Positions 8,824 to 17,583 of a stretch of DNA of 64,000 nucleotides are shown here, piece by piece. The translations under genes and the position numbers were made by a program. Numbering within the stretch: the first letter of the stretch is position 1; each line of letters starts with the position of its first letter. This DNA is from Ornithinimicrobium ciconiae (GTDB taxonomy: Bacteria > Actinomycetota > Actinomycetes > Actinomycetales > Dermatophilaceae). A model generated the notes under the pieces. It ran no database searches. It was not told where the DNA came from and saw nothing but the letters and a program-made list of their open reading frames with translations. The stretch covers positions 1,736,001 through 1,800,000 of the forward strand of contig NZ_CP041616.1 in the NCBI RefSeq assembly GCF_007197575.1, written 5' to 3'.

Positions 8824-9423
8824 TCAGGCCTGCTCGCAGACCCACCCCTGCGGCATGGTGCCCTCCAGGATCCAGTCGTGCAGATCCGCCTTGACGTCCG
8901 GGGCCAGCACGATGTCTCCCTGGGGATAGATGATCGGCTCTTCCTTGGCGTTGTGCTCGGCCAGGATCTCCAGGAGGTCGTGGCAGTGGTCCGCCGCGGC
9001 ACCTGAGCCGGGGAGTGGATGCGCGCCCGTGTCAGTGCCAACGCCCTCGCCAGTGCTGCTGCCAGCGACTGTGCCCGTCTCAGTGCCCGTCTCAGTGCCC
9101 GTCTTAGTGACCGTCTCAGTGCCAGAACTTGCGGCCGAACTCGCCTTGAGGATGGCCACCTCGTCCTCTAAGGCGTCGAGCGTGCGCCAGATCTCACCGT
9201 GCTCGCGCAGCATCACCAGCACCGGCGGGAGCATCCCAGCGGCCCGCAGCGGTGGAAAGAGGAAGGTCTCCTCGAGATAGATGTGCCGCCGCAACGCCTG
9301 GGCGGCCCGCGTCAGCTCGTCCTCCCGGAAGTTGCCGGCATCGAGGCCCTCCCCAAAGGCCTCGAGCCCCGCGTCGATCTCGTCGTGCTCCCGCTCAAGC
9401 GCCTCGGTCAGGGTGTTCTCCAT
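8824..9423 (-). CDS. Hemerythrin HHE-domain protein with a Thr/Gly-rich linker
   Basis: The 199-residue protein begins MENTLTEALEREHDEIDAGL. Iron-ligand-type histidines appear in EREHDEID, ALRRHIYLEETFLFPPL, LREHGEIW, DHCHDLLEILAEHNAKEEPI and the final LHDWIL, the expected spread for an HHE four-helix bundle. Between helices 3 and 4 lies an unusual linker of GTET/TKTG repeats (about residues 100-130). Start ATG 9423 has GGAGAG eight bases upstream; a TTG start at 9474 is less likely. Hemerythrins carry a di-iron site that binds oxygen or senses NO/O2. It is divergent from the ferredoxin gene with about 100 bp between starts, so a shared promoter region is possible. Confidence 0.85.
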   Translation of the reverse strand: MENTLTEALEREHDEIDAGLEAFGEGLDAGNFREDELTRAAQALRRHIYLEETFLFPPLRAAGMLPPVLVMLREHGEIWRTLDALEDEVAILKASSAASSGTETVTKTGTETGTETGTVAGSSTGEGVGTDTGAHPLPGSGAAADHCHDLLEILAEHNAKEEPIIYPQGDIVLAPDVKADLHDWILEGTMPQGWVCEQA

Positions 9424-9527
9424 GGTCCATGCTCTCCGATCGTGTCCGAACGCACCAGACTCTTGTTTCTCCAAAACTTATCGTGAATAGTGGGAGGAGT
9501 GAAGAGTCGCCGTGAGGAGGTCGTCCG

Positions 9528-9869
9528 ATGACCTATGTGATCGCCCAGCCCTGCATCGACGTCGTGGACCGCGCCTGCGTCGATGAGTGCCCGGTGGACT
9601 GCATCTACGAGGGGGAGCGCGCGCTCTATATCCACCCCGACGAGTGCGTGGACTGCGGCGCGTGCGAGCCGGTGTGCCCGGTGGAGGCGATCTACTACGA
9701 GGACGACCTGCCGACCGAGTTCATGCCCTATCTGCAGGACAATGCCGACTTCTTCTTCGAGACGTTGTCGGGGCGCGAGGACCCGCTGGACTCACCGGGC
9801 GGAGCGGCGAAGTTCGGGGCCATCGGTGCCGACACCCCACTGGTCGCCAGCCACCCGCCCCAGGTCTGA
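9528..9869 (+). CDS. fdxA: 7Fe ferredoxin (3Fe-4S/4Fe-4S)
   Basis: The 113-residue protein starts MTYVIAQPCIDVVDRACVDE, which is diagnostic of the Mycobacterium FdxA-type seven-iron ferredoxin. Cluster cysteines are C9, C17, C21 and C25 in the first set and C40, C43, C46 and C50 in the second (CVDCGACEPVCP). The expected C-terminal extension (LPTEFMPYLQDNADFF, then GGAAKFGAIGAD) is present. A GAGGAGG Shine-Dalgarno precedes ATG 9528. It carries electrons for cytochromes P450 or oxidoreductases in the cytosol. Expression in relatives is hypoxia/NO responsive, which fits its hemerythrin and regulator neighbours. Confidence 0.92.
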   Translation: MTYVIAQPCIDVVDRACVDECPVDCIYEGERALYIHPDECVDCGACEPVCPVEAIYYEDDLPTEFMPYLQDNADFFFETLSGREDPLDSPGGAAKFGAIGADTPLVASHPPQV

Positions 9870-9881
9870 GTCTCGCGCCGG

Positions 9882-10586
9882 TCAGGAGGCGGACCGGGTG
9901 AGCACGGCCAAGCAGGTGGTGTCGGTGTCGAACGGGTGCAGGGTCACCGTGGCGTCCTCGCCGGCAGCCTCCAGCGCTCCCTCCATCAGCCCCAGGTGAA
10001 TGCCGCAGGGCACGACCTGGTCCTGCCGTGCCAGGGTCAGGAACGGGCAGTGGTGCACGCGCACCGCCACCTGCTCGGCGTCGCGCTCCCCGACGATCTC
10101 GGGGCTGAAGCCGGCGCCGTCGAGAGTCTGGGTGAGCCCCTCCAGGGCGGGCTCCCACCCAGGGTCAGGTATGCCGGGACGCGCCCAGCTGCGCCCCCAC
10201 GCCCTCCCCGCCTGCCGGGCGAACTCACCCGGGTCCTCGCGCTGGGACTCCAGGTGTCCGGCCAGCACCCGCGCGATCAGCTCGTAGTTCTCCCGGCCCG
10301 TCTCCGGTCGGGCCACGAACCGCAGCGGCGGGCGACCAGGCCCGCCGGAGGGAGCCGCTCGCCGCTCCACCTGACCGTCGTCGACGAGCCGGTCGAGGTG
10401 GAAGCGGACGGTGTTCTCGTGCACCCCGGTGCGGTCGGCCAGTCCCTTGATGCCGATGCCCCCCGGGCTGGACCGGATCACCTCGAGCAGGTCCCGGCGG
10501 CGCGCGCCAAACCGTCGACGTGTGCCGGGGGAGGACCCTGCTGGGCCGTCACTCTCCGGTGCCTCATGAGATCCTCGACCAGCCAT
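9882..10586 (-). CDS. HTH transcriptional regulator with C-terminal cysteine motif (COG2345/SufR-like)
   Basis: The 234-residue protein has a winged HTH at residues 28-90: RRRDLLEVIRSSPGGIGIKG, HENTVRFHLDRLVDDGQVER, and a wing GGPGRPPLRF. The C-terminal domain has C180 in HHCPFL, C194 in VVPCGIHLGLMEG and C225 in DTTCLAVL. This is the pattern of COG2345 regulators, whose characterised members such as SufR bind an Fe-S cluster. ATG 10586 is used; GTG 10592 is two codons upstream and no clear RBS separates them. It ends 12 bp from the convergent ferredoxin gene. Control of the ferredoxin/hemerythrin genes or of Fe-S biogenesis is inference. Confidence 0.7.
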   Translation of the reverse strand: MAGRGSHEAPESDGPAGSSPGTRRRFGARRRDLLEVIRSSPGGIGIKGLADRTGVHENTVRFHLDRLVDDGQVERRAAPSGGPGRPPLRFVARPETGRENYELIARVLAGHLESQREDPGEFARQAGRAWGRSWARPGIPDPGWEPALEGLTQTLDGAGFSPEIVGERDAEQVAVRVHHCPFLTLARQDQVVPCGIHLGLMEGALEAAGEDATVTLHPFDTDTTCLAVLTRSAS

Positions 10587-10691
10587 TTCCACAGGATACG
10601 CGGTGGAAAGCGGAGGGCTGCTGCCCAGGACAGGCCGCAGCGGCGACAGATGGCGGCAAAACCGCAGGTCAGGCGGGATTGACAGCGGCCG

Positions 10692-10724
10692 GGAACATCG
10701 CTACGCACCTGCTGGTTCTATAAT
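10692..10724 (+). promoter_or_regulatory. SigR/SigH-type promoter overlapping a TATAAT box upstream of sigA
   Basis: GGAAC at 10692-10696 is followed by exactly 18 bases and GTT at 10715-10717, the GGAAT-N18-GTT arrangement of SigR/SigH-type redox ECF promoters. A TATAAT hexamer at 10719-10724 overlaps its downstream side but has no -35 at the usual distance. It lies about 130 bp before the sigma factor start. Confidence 0.5.
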
Positions 10725-10853
10725 GGTGAGCAGGCAACCGTCCCGTTCGACAGAATGGGTCGCCTGGACCACCAACCATCACAGAGTCCCGGGTGCTCAG
10801 TCGTGCCCGTCAGTTCCTCCGAGTCAGCCCTGAGCGCCCCTTGAAAGTAGCTG

Positions 10854-12668
<1,815 letters not shown>

Positions 12669-12699
12669 TCGGCACACCTGCCGCACGGCATACGCCCCT

Positions 12700-12736
12700 C
12701 CTGTGCCCTGTCCCGACCCTCGGGACAGGGCACAGG
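12700..12736. terminator. 17-bp stem-loop terminator after sigA
   Basis: Arms 12700-12716 and 12720-12736 are perfect complements with a 3-nt loop. It lies between sigA and the convergent BTAD regulator gene, so it can act on both. Confidence 0.85.
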
Positions 12737-12786
12737 TGCGTTCAGGGGTCGTCTGCCGTGCCGTGTGAGCCAGGAGCGGTCGCGGC

Positions 12787-13548
12787 TCACCACACGTCCA
12801 GCGCGGTCAGTCGGTCGGAGGGCGCGACGCCGAGCTCGCGTTGCAGGAGAGCGCTGCAGACTCCAAACTGACGTCGCGCCTCCGCGACATTCCCCTCCGC
12901 GAGATGGACGCGGATCAGGGCAGCGTAGGCGGACTCACGCAGCGGCTCCGCCTTGACCGCCTGCAGCGCCAGGTCAAGGGCGACGTCAGGTTCCTGGGCC
13001 CGGAGGAGGACCTGCACGGACGACTCCAGGGCCTGCAGGCGCAACTGGCGCAGCCGCTCGCGCTCGAGGGTGACCCACTCGTCATCCCAGCCAGGCAGCA
13101 GATCCCCAGCCCGGAGCAGCCCCAGGCCGTCCAGCAGGGCCGCGGTGTCCGTCAGCGTGTGGTGCAGCAGACTTGCCGCGAGGGCATCCAGCGCCTGGCT
13201 ATCCACCCAGGTCTCCGCCCCGAGTGCCACTATCTGGCCGTGGGTCCGCAGGGCCCTCGGCAGGCACTTGCGGATCCGCCACACTCTCGTGCGCAGGTTC
13301 GCCAGCGCCCGGACCTCGGTCACCTCCGGCCACAAGGACCCGGCGACAGCGCTGCGGGTGCTGGGGCCGTGGAGCGCGAGGAAGGCCATGAGCTGCTGGG
13401 CACCGAGCGGCAGGTCGACCTCTCGGCCCCGGTCGCGGCAGGTGTAGCCGCCCAGCAGGCACAGCGACAAAGCTGCAGGGCGGTCGGGGCGTGATGTCGC
13501 CCACGGGCGCGGTTCCTGATCGGGCGTGATGATGGACAGTGCCGTCAT
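12787..13548 (-). CDS. BTAD-domain (SARP-like) transcriptional regulator
   Basis: The 253-residue protein has an OmpR/SARP winged-helix region at about residues 27-115 (LSLCLLGGYTCRDRGREVDL, QQLMAFLALHGPSTRSAVAG, LWPEVTEVRALANLRTRVWR) and a bacterial transcriptional activation domain to the end (GDLLPGWDDEWVTLERERLR, AYAALIRVHLAEGNVAEARR, LGVAPSDRLTALDVW). The size matches small SARPs. ATG 13548 has AGGAAGG eight bases upstream. It lacks extra ATPase or TPR domains. It starts 155 bp from the divergent chagasin-like gene, so the spacer 13549-13703 may carry its target site and it may control the protease cassette. That link is inference from position only. Confidence 0.85.
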   Translation of the reverse strand: MTALSIITPDQEPRPWATSRPDRPAALSLCLLGGYTCRDRGREVDLPLGAQQLMAFLALHGPSTRSAVAGSLWPEVTEVRALANLRTRVWRIRKCLPRALRTHGQIVALGAETWVDSQALDALAASLLHHTLTDTAALLDGLGLLRAGDLLPGWDDEWVTLERERLRQLRLQALESSVQVLLRAQEPDVALDLALQAVKAEPLRESAYAALIRVHLAEGNVAEARRQFGVCSALLQRELGVAPSDRLTALDVW

Positions 13549-13703
13549 GGCGACCTTCCTGTGACGCCTCCCTCTGGCGGCACTACCTTCGACGATACGG
13601 GTCTGCGGGAGGCAGCGAAATAGGCACAAGTACGCACGGATCTGGCCGCGAACTGGTCCTGCAGACCGATGCGGTGGGGATGCGCCGGCGGTAGCCTGGC
13701 AAC

Positions 13704-14036
13704 GTGACTCAATGTGTGCTGACCGACCCGCCGGACGGGTCCAGGGTGGCGGTTGCGACGGCCGACGTCATCGAGCTGGTCATCCCACAGAACGCCGGCA
13801 CCGGCTATGTGTGGAGTCTCGTCGAACACGGTGAAGGGCTCGAGGTGGCCACGGAGCAGGACGCTGTGGCCCGGGGCGAGGACGGTGCCGATGCCGCTGT
13901 TCCCGGAGGGGCAGGACGGCACGAGGTGCGACTGCTGGCCGTGCGGTCCGGGACGTGGACCGTCCGGCTGGTGTGCCGGCGCCCGTGGGAGGACACCGCC
14001 CTCGACGAGCGGCGCCTGACCGTGGTCGTCACCTGA
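13704..14036 (+). CDS. Chagasin-like (I42 family) cysteine protease inhibitor
   Basis: The 110-residue protein starts VTQCVLTDPPDGSRVAVATA. It has the three loops by which chagasin/I42 inhibitors plug papain-type active sites: NAGTGY (30-35) for NPTTGY, a Gly-rich loop PGGAGRHEVRL (67-77), and RRPWE (92-96) for the RPW loop. No signal peptide is present, unlike many bacterial I42 proteins, so it should be cytosolic. A papain-family protease that also lacks a signal peptide is encoded under 1 kb away on the opposite strand, which strongly suggests an inhibitor/enzyme pair. GTG 13704 is the first start; no strong RBS is evident. Length is usual for the family. Confidence 0.8.
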   Translation: MTQCVLTDPPDGSRVAVATADVIELVIPQNAGTGYVWSLVEHGEGLEVATEQDAVARGEDGADAAVPGGAGRHEVRLLAVRSGTWTVRLVCRRPWEDTALDERRLTVVVT

Positions 14037-14099
14037 GCTGCGCACGGGTCGTCACCAGGCGCTGACCGACGCAGGCACCCCTCGCTGCACACGCCCATG

Positions 14100-14149
14100 A
14101 CCAAGGGCCCGGTCCCGCACCGCAACTCGGTGGGGGCCAGGCCCTCGGT
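14100..14149. terminator. Imperfect 16-17-bp hairpin between chagasin-like and W-module genes
   Basis: Arms 14100-14116 and 14132-14149 pair with two mismatches and one G-U. It lies in the convergent gap between the inhibitor gene (+) and the small module gene (-), where a bidirectional terminator is expected. Confidence 0.6.
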
Positions 14150-14170
14150 GATGCCGTCAACGGCGCGAAG

Positions 14171-14596
14171 TCACCAGAGGTAGATCTCGTAGATCATCCC
14201 GTCGGACTCCTCACGGATCTGTGCTGTCCGGCCGGTCTGGCGTGCCTGGCTCGCCAGCGTGACCAGCGCCTGGAAGGAGCCGTCACGTCCGTTGTAGATC
14301 CGCTTCCAGGCCCCTCCGGCGATCCGCAACCAGGCGTTGCGGGTCTCCTCGATCGACCACAGGGCGTCGATCTTGACGCTGTGCCAGGTGGCGGCCGTCA
14401 CCCCGTCGTCGTCCGCACCCGCCGCCAACGCCTCGGGCGGCTGCAGGGACGGTCCGCTGTCGACCTCACCGACGGTGAGGCCGGGCTCGTCGAACTCGGT
14501 GCTGGGGGCGCTGTCGCTGCTGGTGCTCGTGCTCGCCCCCAGGGCGTCCACGGGGGGCAGCATGTCCGGGCTTCCTGTCAGGTTGTCCAGTGTCAT
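14171..14596 (-). CDS. Small protein carrying the C-terminal module of the adjacent cysteine protease
   Basis: I do not recognise a named family. The 141 residues have a low-complexity acidic N-terminus (1-65, rich in S, D, P, T) and a compact C-terminal module (72-141): HSVKIDALWSIEETRNAWLR, AGGAWKRIYNGRDGSFQALV, ending GMIYEIYLW. This module aligns with the last 70 residues of the upstream cysteine protease: LWS..E...N.W, then a GW/AW, a later ML/LV..LA..A...G, DG/NG, IYxW at the very C-terminus. The start ATG 14596 has TAGGAGAG. It begins 11 bp after the protease stop, so the two are cotranscribed. It may be a binding partner, substrate or immunity-type antagonist of the protease; nothing in the sequence decides. 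Confidence 0.7.
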   Translation of the reverse strand: MTLDNLTGSPDMLPPVDALGASTSTSSDSAPSTEFDEPGLTVGEVDSGPSLQPPEALAAGADDDGVTAATWHSVKIDALWSIEETRNAWLRIAGGAWKRIYNGRDGSFQALVTLASQARQTGRTAQIREESDGMIYEIYLW

Positions 14597-14607
14597 TGTC
14601 GTCTCTC

Positions 14608-15711
14608 CTACCATGCGTAGATCTGCTTGACGCTGCCGTTGTCCTCGAACAGACCGACCGGTGTGCCGAGCGCCTTGGCCGCAGCCAGTTCGGACAGCAT
14701 GCCGTGGCCCGTGGCGGGGACACCGCCATCGAGTTTGAGCCACCCGCGCTGTGAGCCGTAGGCCCACATGTTCGCGTCGTACTCGTTGCTCCAGAGACCC
14801 AGGACCGTCTGGTTGGGCAGCCAGGCCTTCACCGCGACGCCGTGCACCGAGCAGGTCTGATAACTCTCGATGCCGCACTCGCCGTAGGCGATCCGGAAGT
14901 AGCCCCCGTCGCCCCAACCTGCGCCCCAGCTGTTCCGGGCGATCCAGCAGCCCTGCGCGTCGTCATACCCGATGAGGGTCACGCAGTGACCACCGGCCAG
15001 CGACCCCGAGACATGACGGTAGATCCCGGACCGATAGCTGAAGAAGTCCTGGTAGATGTTCAGGCAGGCGGTCACGGCGCCGTAGGTCGAGATCCGTTCC
15101 TTCATCAGCCCGGCGTTGCCGGTGATGTTGGCCCAGCCGGTCACCTTGGCGTGACGGCTGGTCCAGCCCGCGTTGAGGTTGCTGTTTCCGTCCTGGTCGC
15201 CGGCCGAGTAGGGATACATGTCCTCGAAGGCGACCCCGGTGTTCTGGGCGTGGGGGAGTGCCCGGTCGGGCCACCAGCCGTTGCCGCAGGTGCGGCCCTC
15301 GGACCTGCCGTAGACGTAGAACAGGTGCGCCTCGGACAGGTCGAGCGCTGTGGTGGTGCGTCGTGAGTAGCGGAAGACCACCTCCATCGCCCCGGCCACG
15401 CCGAAGGCGACGCAGGAGCCGCAACTCCCCTGGTCCTTGACCGCGGTGTCATAGTTCACGCCGCCCGCGCTGCGGACATCGAACGACGCCGGTGCTGCGA
15501 CGCCGTCCCCCGACGCCGCCTGTGCGGAGGCGGCTGCCGCCGACTCCGTGCCTTCGAGCTCGGGGCGGGGTGGGACGCCGAGGCGCAGGGTGCGCTCGTC
15601 CTCCTCCATCCCCGTCATCGTGGTGTATCCCCACTCCCACGACTCCTCGCTGCTCTTCAGAGCTGCGTCCAGGACCTGTAGGTCCAGTGAACGCTGAGGC
15701 TTGTCTGTCAT
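14608..15711 (-). CDS. Papain-family (C1) cysteine protease, no signal peptide, with C-terminal module
   Basis: The 367-residue protein has an N-terminal propeptide-like region (1-75), a C1 catalytic domain (about 76-295) and an extra C-terminal module (300-367). Active-site elements are Q94 (oxyanion hole) and nucleophile C100 in DQGSCGSCVAFGV, H242 in GGHCVTLIGYDD, and N260 in RNSWGAGWGDGGYFRI. The usual Trp after the catalytic Cys is Val. C141, C216, C255, C279 and C287 could form disulfides, but no export signal exists at the N-terminus (MTDKPQRSLDLQVLDAALKS). The start ATG 15711 follows AGGAAA. The module recurs in the small downstream protein, and a chagasin-like inhibitor gene converges nearby. 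Together these look like a controlled intracellular, or non-classically exported, protease system. Confidence 0.88.
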   Translation of the reverse strand: MTDKPQRSLDLQVLDAALKSSEESWEWGYTTMTGMEEDERTLRLGVPPRPELEGTESAAAASAQAASGDGVAAPASFDVRSAGGVNYDTAVKDQGSCGSCVAFGVAGAMEVVFRYSRRTTTALDLSEAHLFYVYGRSEGRTCGNGWWPDRALPHAQNTGVAFEDMYPYSAGDQDGNSNLNAGWTSRHAKVTGWANITGNAGLMKERISTYGAVTACLNIYQDFFSYRSGIYRHVSGSLAGGHCVTLIGYDDAQGCWIARNSWGAGWGDGGYFRIAYGECGIESYQTCSVHGVAVKAWLPNQTVLGLWSNEYDANMWAYGSQRGWLKLDGGVPATGHGMLSELAAAKALGTPVGLFEDNGSVKQIYAW

Positions 15712-15871
15712 CACTTTCCTCCCTCGAGTCGTCCCCAGCCGTGTGACTGGGGGCGAAGGATCACGCTAGGAGTGCAACGTCACGCCCGCGTCACACCAGG
15801 GCGGATCCACGGCTGGGCAGGCGTCTGGATCGGTGCTGGTGCGCCACCGTGTCACGGGTCTACGCTGAAGG

Positions 15872-16630
15872 GTGGCCTTCACCGCAGCGGACTTCTATGA
15901 CAGGTTTATGGGTCGGTTCTCCCAACCCCTCGCCCACGCGTTTGCGGACCGTGCCGAGGTCAGGGCAGGCCAGCGGGCACTAGACGTCGGGTGCGGTCCG
16001 GGGGCCCTGACGGGCGTCCTCATCGAACGGCTGGGCATCGACAGCGTCGAGGCTGTCGAACCGTCACCGCAGTTCCGCGAGAGCGTCACCCACCGCTTCC
16101 CGGGCCTGGTCGTCCGGGACGGGACGGCTGAGCACCTGCCGCACCCAGACGACACCTTCGATGTTGCGCTGGCCCAGTTGGTGGTGCACTTCATGACCGA
16201 CCCGGTTGCTGGCATCGCAGAGCTGGCCCGGGTGACCCGGCCCGGCGGCACGGTCGGTGCGGCCGTCTGGGACCTGACGGCCGGAGCGCACGGCCCGGTC
16301 TCGGCGTTTCACGCCGCGGTCGCCGAGACCCAGCCGGAGTGGGTGGCGAGCCAGCTCAAACCCGGCGGTGCGCAGGGTGATCTGGGGCGGATCTTCCGGT
16401 CCGCGGGGTTGGGTCAGGTCCGCGAGAGTGTCCTGACCACCCAGGTGGCGATGGCCTCCTTCGAGGACTGGTGGGAGCCCTTCCTGCTCGGCGCCGGACC
16501 CGCGGGGGACTATGTGCTCGGTCTGACTGAGCAGGCTCGCGATGACCTGCGAGAGCGCGCCCGCAGGTTGCTCCCGGAGGGCGCCTTCGACCTGCGGGTG
16601 GACGCCTGGTGCGCCATCGCCACGGTCTGA
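15872..16630 (+). CDS. Class I SAM-dependent methyltransferase
   Basis: The 252-residue protein begins VAFTAADFYDRFMGRFSQPL. Motif I is RALDVGCGPGALTGVLIERL (about residues 36-55), followed by an acidic residue after strand 2 (VEAVEPSPQF), motif II/III DDTFDVALAQLVVHFMTDP and RVTRPGGTVGAAVWDL, as in UbiE/Methyltransf_11 proteins. The substrate is not predictable. It is preceded by about 155 bp shared with the divergent protease gene. The start is GTG 15872; no strong RBS is visible, and a leaderless start is possible. It runs convergently into the thioesterase gene (21-bp gap). Confidence 0.85.
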   Translation: MAFTAADFYDRFMGRFSQPLAHAFADRAEVRAGQRALDVGCGPGALTGVLIERLGIDSVEAVEPSPQFRESVTHRFPGLVVRDGTAEHLPHPDDTFDVALAQLVVHFMTDPVAGIAELARVTRPGGTVGAAVWDLTAGAHGPVSAFHAAVAETQPEWVASQLKPGGAQGDLGRIFRSAGLGQVRESVLTTQVAMASFEDWWEPFLLGAGPAGDYVLGLTEQARDDLRERARRLLPEGAFDLRVDAWCAIATV

Positions 16631-16651
16631 TGCGGGCGGTCTGAGTGCGGC

Positions 16652-17167
16652 TTAGCCAGTCTGCTCTGAGCCCGGGGCAGCCAGCGGGAAGACGAGCAGC
16701 GAACTGCTCGCGGTCGCCACGACCTTGTCGTCCTTGTCGCGGACCTCACCCTCGGCGAAGGCCATCCGACGACCGGGCTTGATGACCCGCCCGATGCAGC
16801 GCAGCGGGCCGCTGTCCTTGCTGACCGCGCGCAGGAAGTTGACCTTGATCTCGACGGAGGTGTAGCCGACGCCGGCCGGCAGAGTGGTCTGCGTCGCGCA
16901 CCCCAGGGCGGAGTCCAGCAGCGTGCACACCAGTCCGCCATGCACTGTCCCGATCGGGTTGTAGTGCGACTCGTCCGGCTGGCAGGTGAAGGTGACCGTG
17001 CCCTCCTCGACCTCGACCAGGTCCATCCTGAAGTGGGCCGCGATCGGTGCCCCTGGCAGCTCGCCGGAGGCGATCTTGCGCAGATAGTCCAGGCCGGACA
17101 TCGTGGGCAGGGCGGTCAGTCCGGGTGCTGGGTCGTCCCACCTGACGACGGTCTCACGTTCTGTCAT
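16652..17167 (-). CDS. PaaI-type hotdog thioesterase
   Basis: The 171-residue protein has the hotdog core HYNPIGTVHGGLVCTLLDSA (about 69-88), where N and the HGG segment match the PaaI/YdiI catalytic signature, then GYTSVEIKVNFLRAVSKDSG and CIGRVIKPGRRMAFAEGEV. It should hydrolyse an aryl- or acyl-CoA thioester in the cytosol. The start ATG 17167 opens MTERETVVRWDDPAPGL. No operon partner is evident. Immediately upstream lies a 30-bp tandem repeat (17183-17274), which may affect the promoter. Confidence 0.85.
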   Translation of the reverse strand: MTERETVVRWDDPAPGLTALPTMSGLDYLRKIASGELPGAPIAAHFRMDLVEVEEGTVTFTCQPDESHYNPIGTVHGGLVCTLLDSALGCATQTTLPAGVGYTSVEIKVNFLRAVSKDSGPLRCIGRVIKPGRRMAFAEGEVRDKDDKVVATASSSLLVFPLAAPGSEQTG

Positions 17168-17182
17168 GGGCGGGACGCTACC

Positions 17183-17274
17183 GTCCGCTCGACGTCGCTG
17201 AGGTGCCGGGCTGTCCGCTCTGCGTCGCTGAGGTGCCGGGCTGTCCGCTCTGCGTCGCTGAGGTGCCGGGCTGT
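17183..17274. repeat. 30-bp direct tandem repeat, about three copies
   Basis: Units 17191-17220, 17221-17250 and 17251-17274 (partial) are identical except two bases at the start of the first copy. Eight more matching bases precede them. It is intergenic and contains no spacers, so it is a minisatellite rather than a CRISPR. Confidence 0.9.
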
Positions 17275-17583
17275 CGAGATGCAGCGAGAAGATGAGGAGC
17301 GGAGTCGATCCGCCAGGCCGTCAGCCCTCTACGGCTGGTTTCGGAGCCCACGATCGCCGAGTGCACCGGGTTTTCGCGCTCTGGGAGCGCGAACCGCGAA
17401 TATCCGCAGCACTCGTCGACCCGGGAGGTGGGCTGTGCAGGGTCAGTGGCGGTCTGCCCGGCCCGGCACTGGGACCGGCCGCAGCGGGTCGGGGTGGGAA
17501 CGATCGTCGCCGGTGGTCAGCCTATGTCGCTCGCCCGGCCCCCGGTGCGGTGGCGCCGGGCGAGCGTGGGCAGCGACGGCGGC
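17275..17583. other. Gene-free stretch with two hairpins
   Basis: No convincing coding sequence is present. It contains a perfect 9-bp inverted repeat with a 3-nt loop (17373-17393) and the terminator-like hairpin at 17528-17566. Otherwise I see nothing in it. Confidence 0.6.
17528..17566 (-). terminator. 12-bp hairpin terminator after the cell-wall-binding-repeat gene
   Basis: Arms 17528-17539 and 17555-17566 are exact complements. It lies 18 bases beyond the stop codon of the minus-strand gene at 17584. Confidence 0.75.

Noticed and set aside
10679..10724. TTGACA (10679-10684) with TATAAT (10719-10724) as a vegetative sigA promoter
   Set aside because: The spacing is 34 bp, far from 16-18. 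The GGAAC-N18-GTT arrangement fits better.
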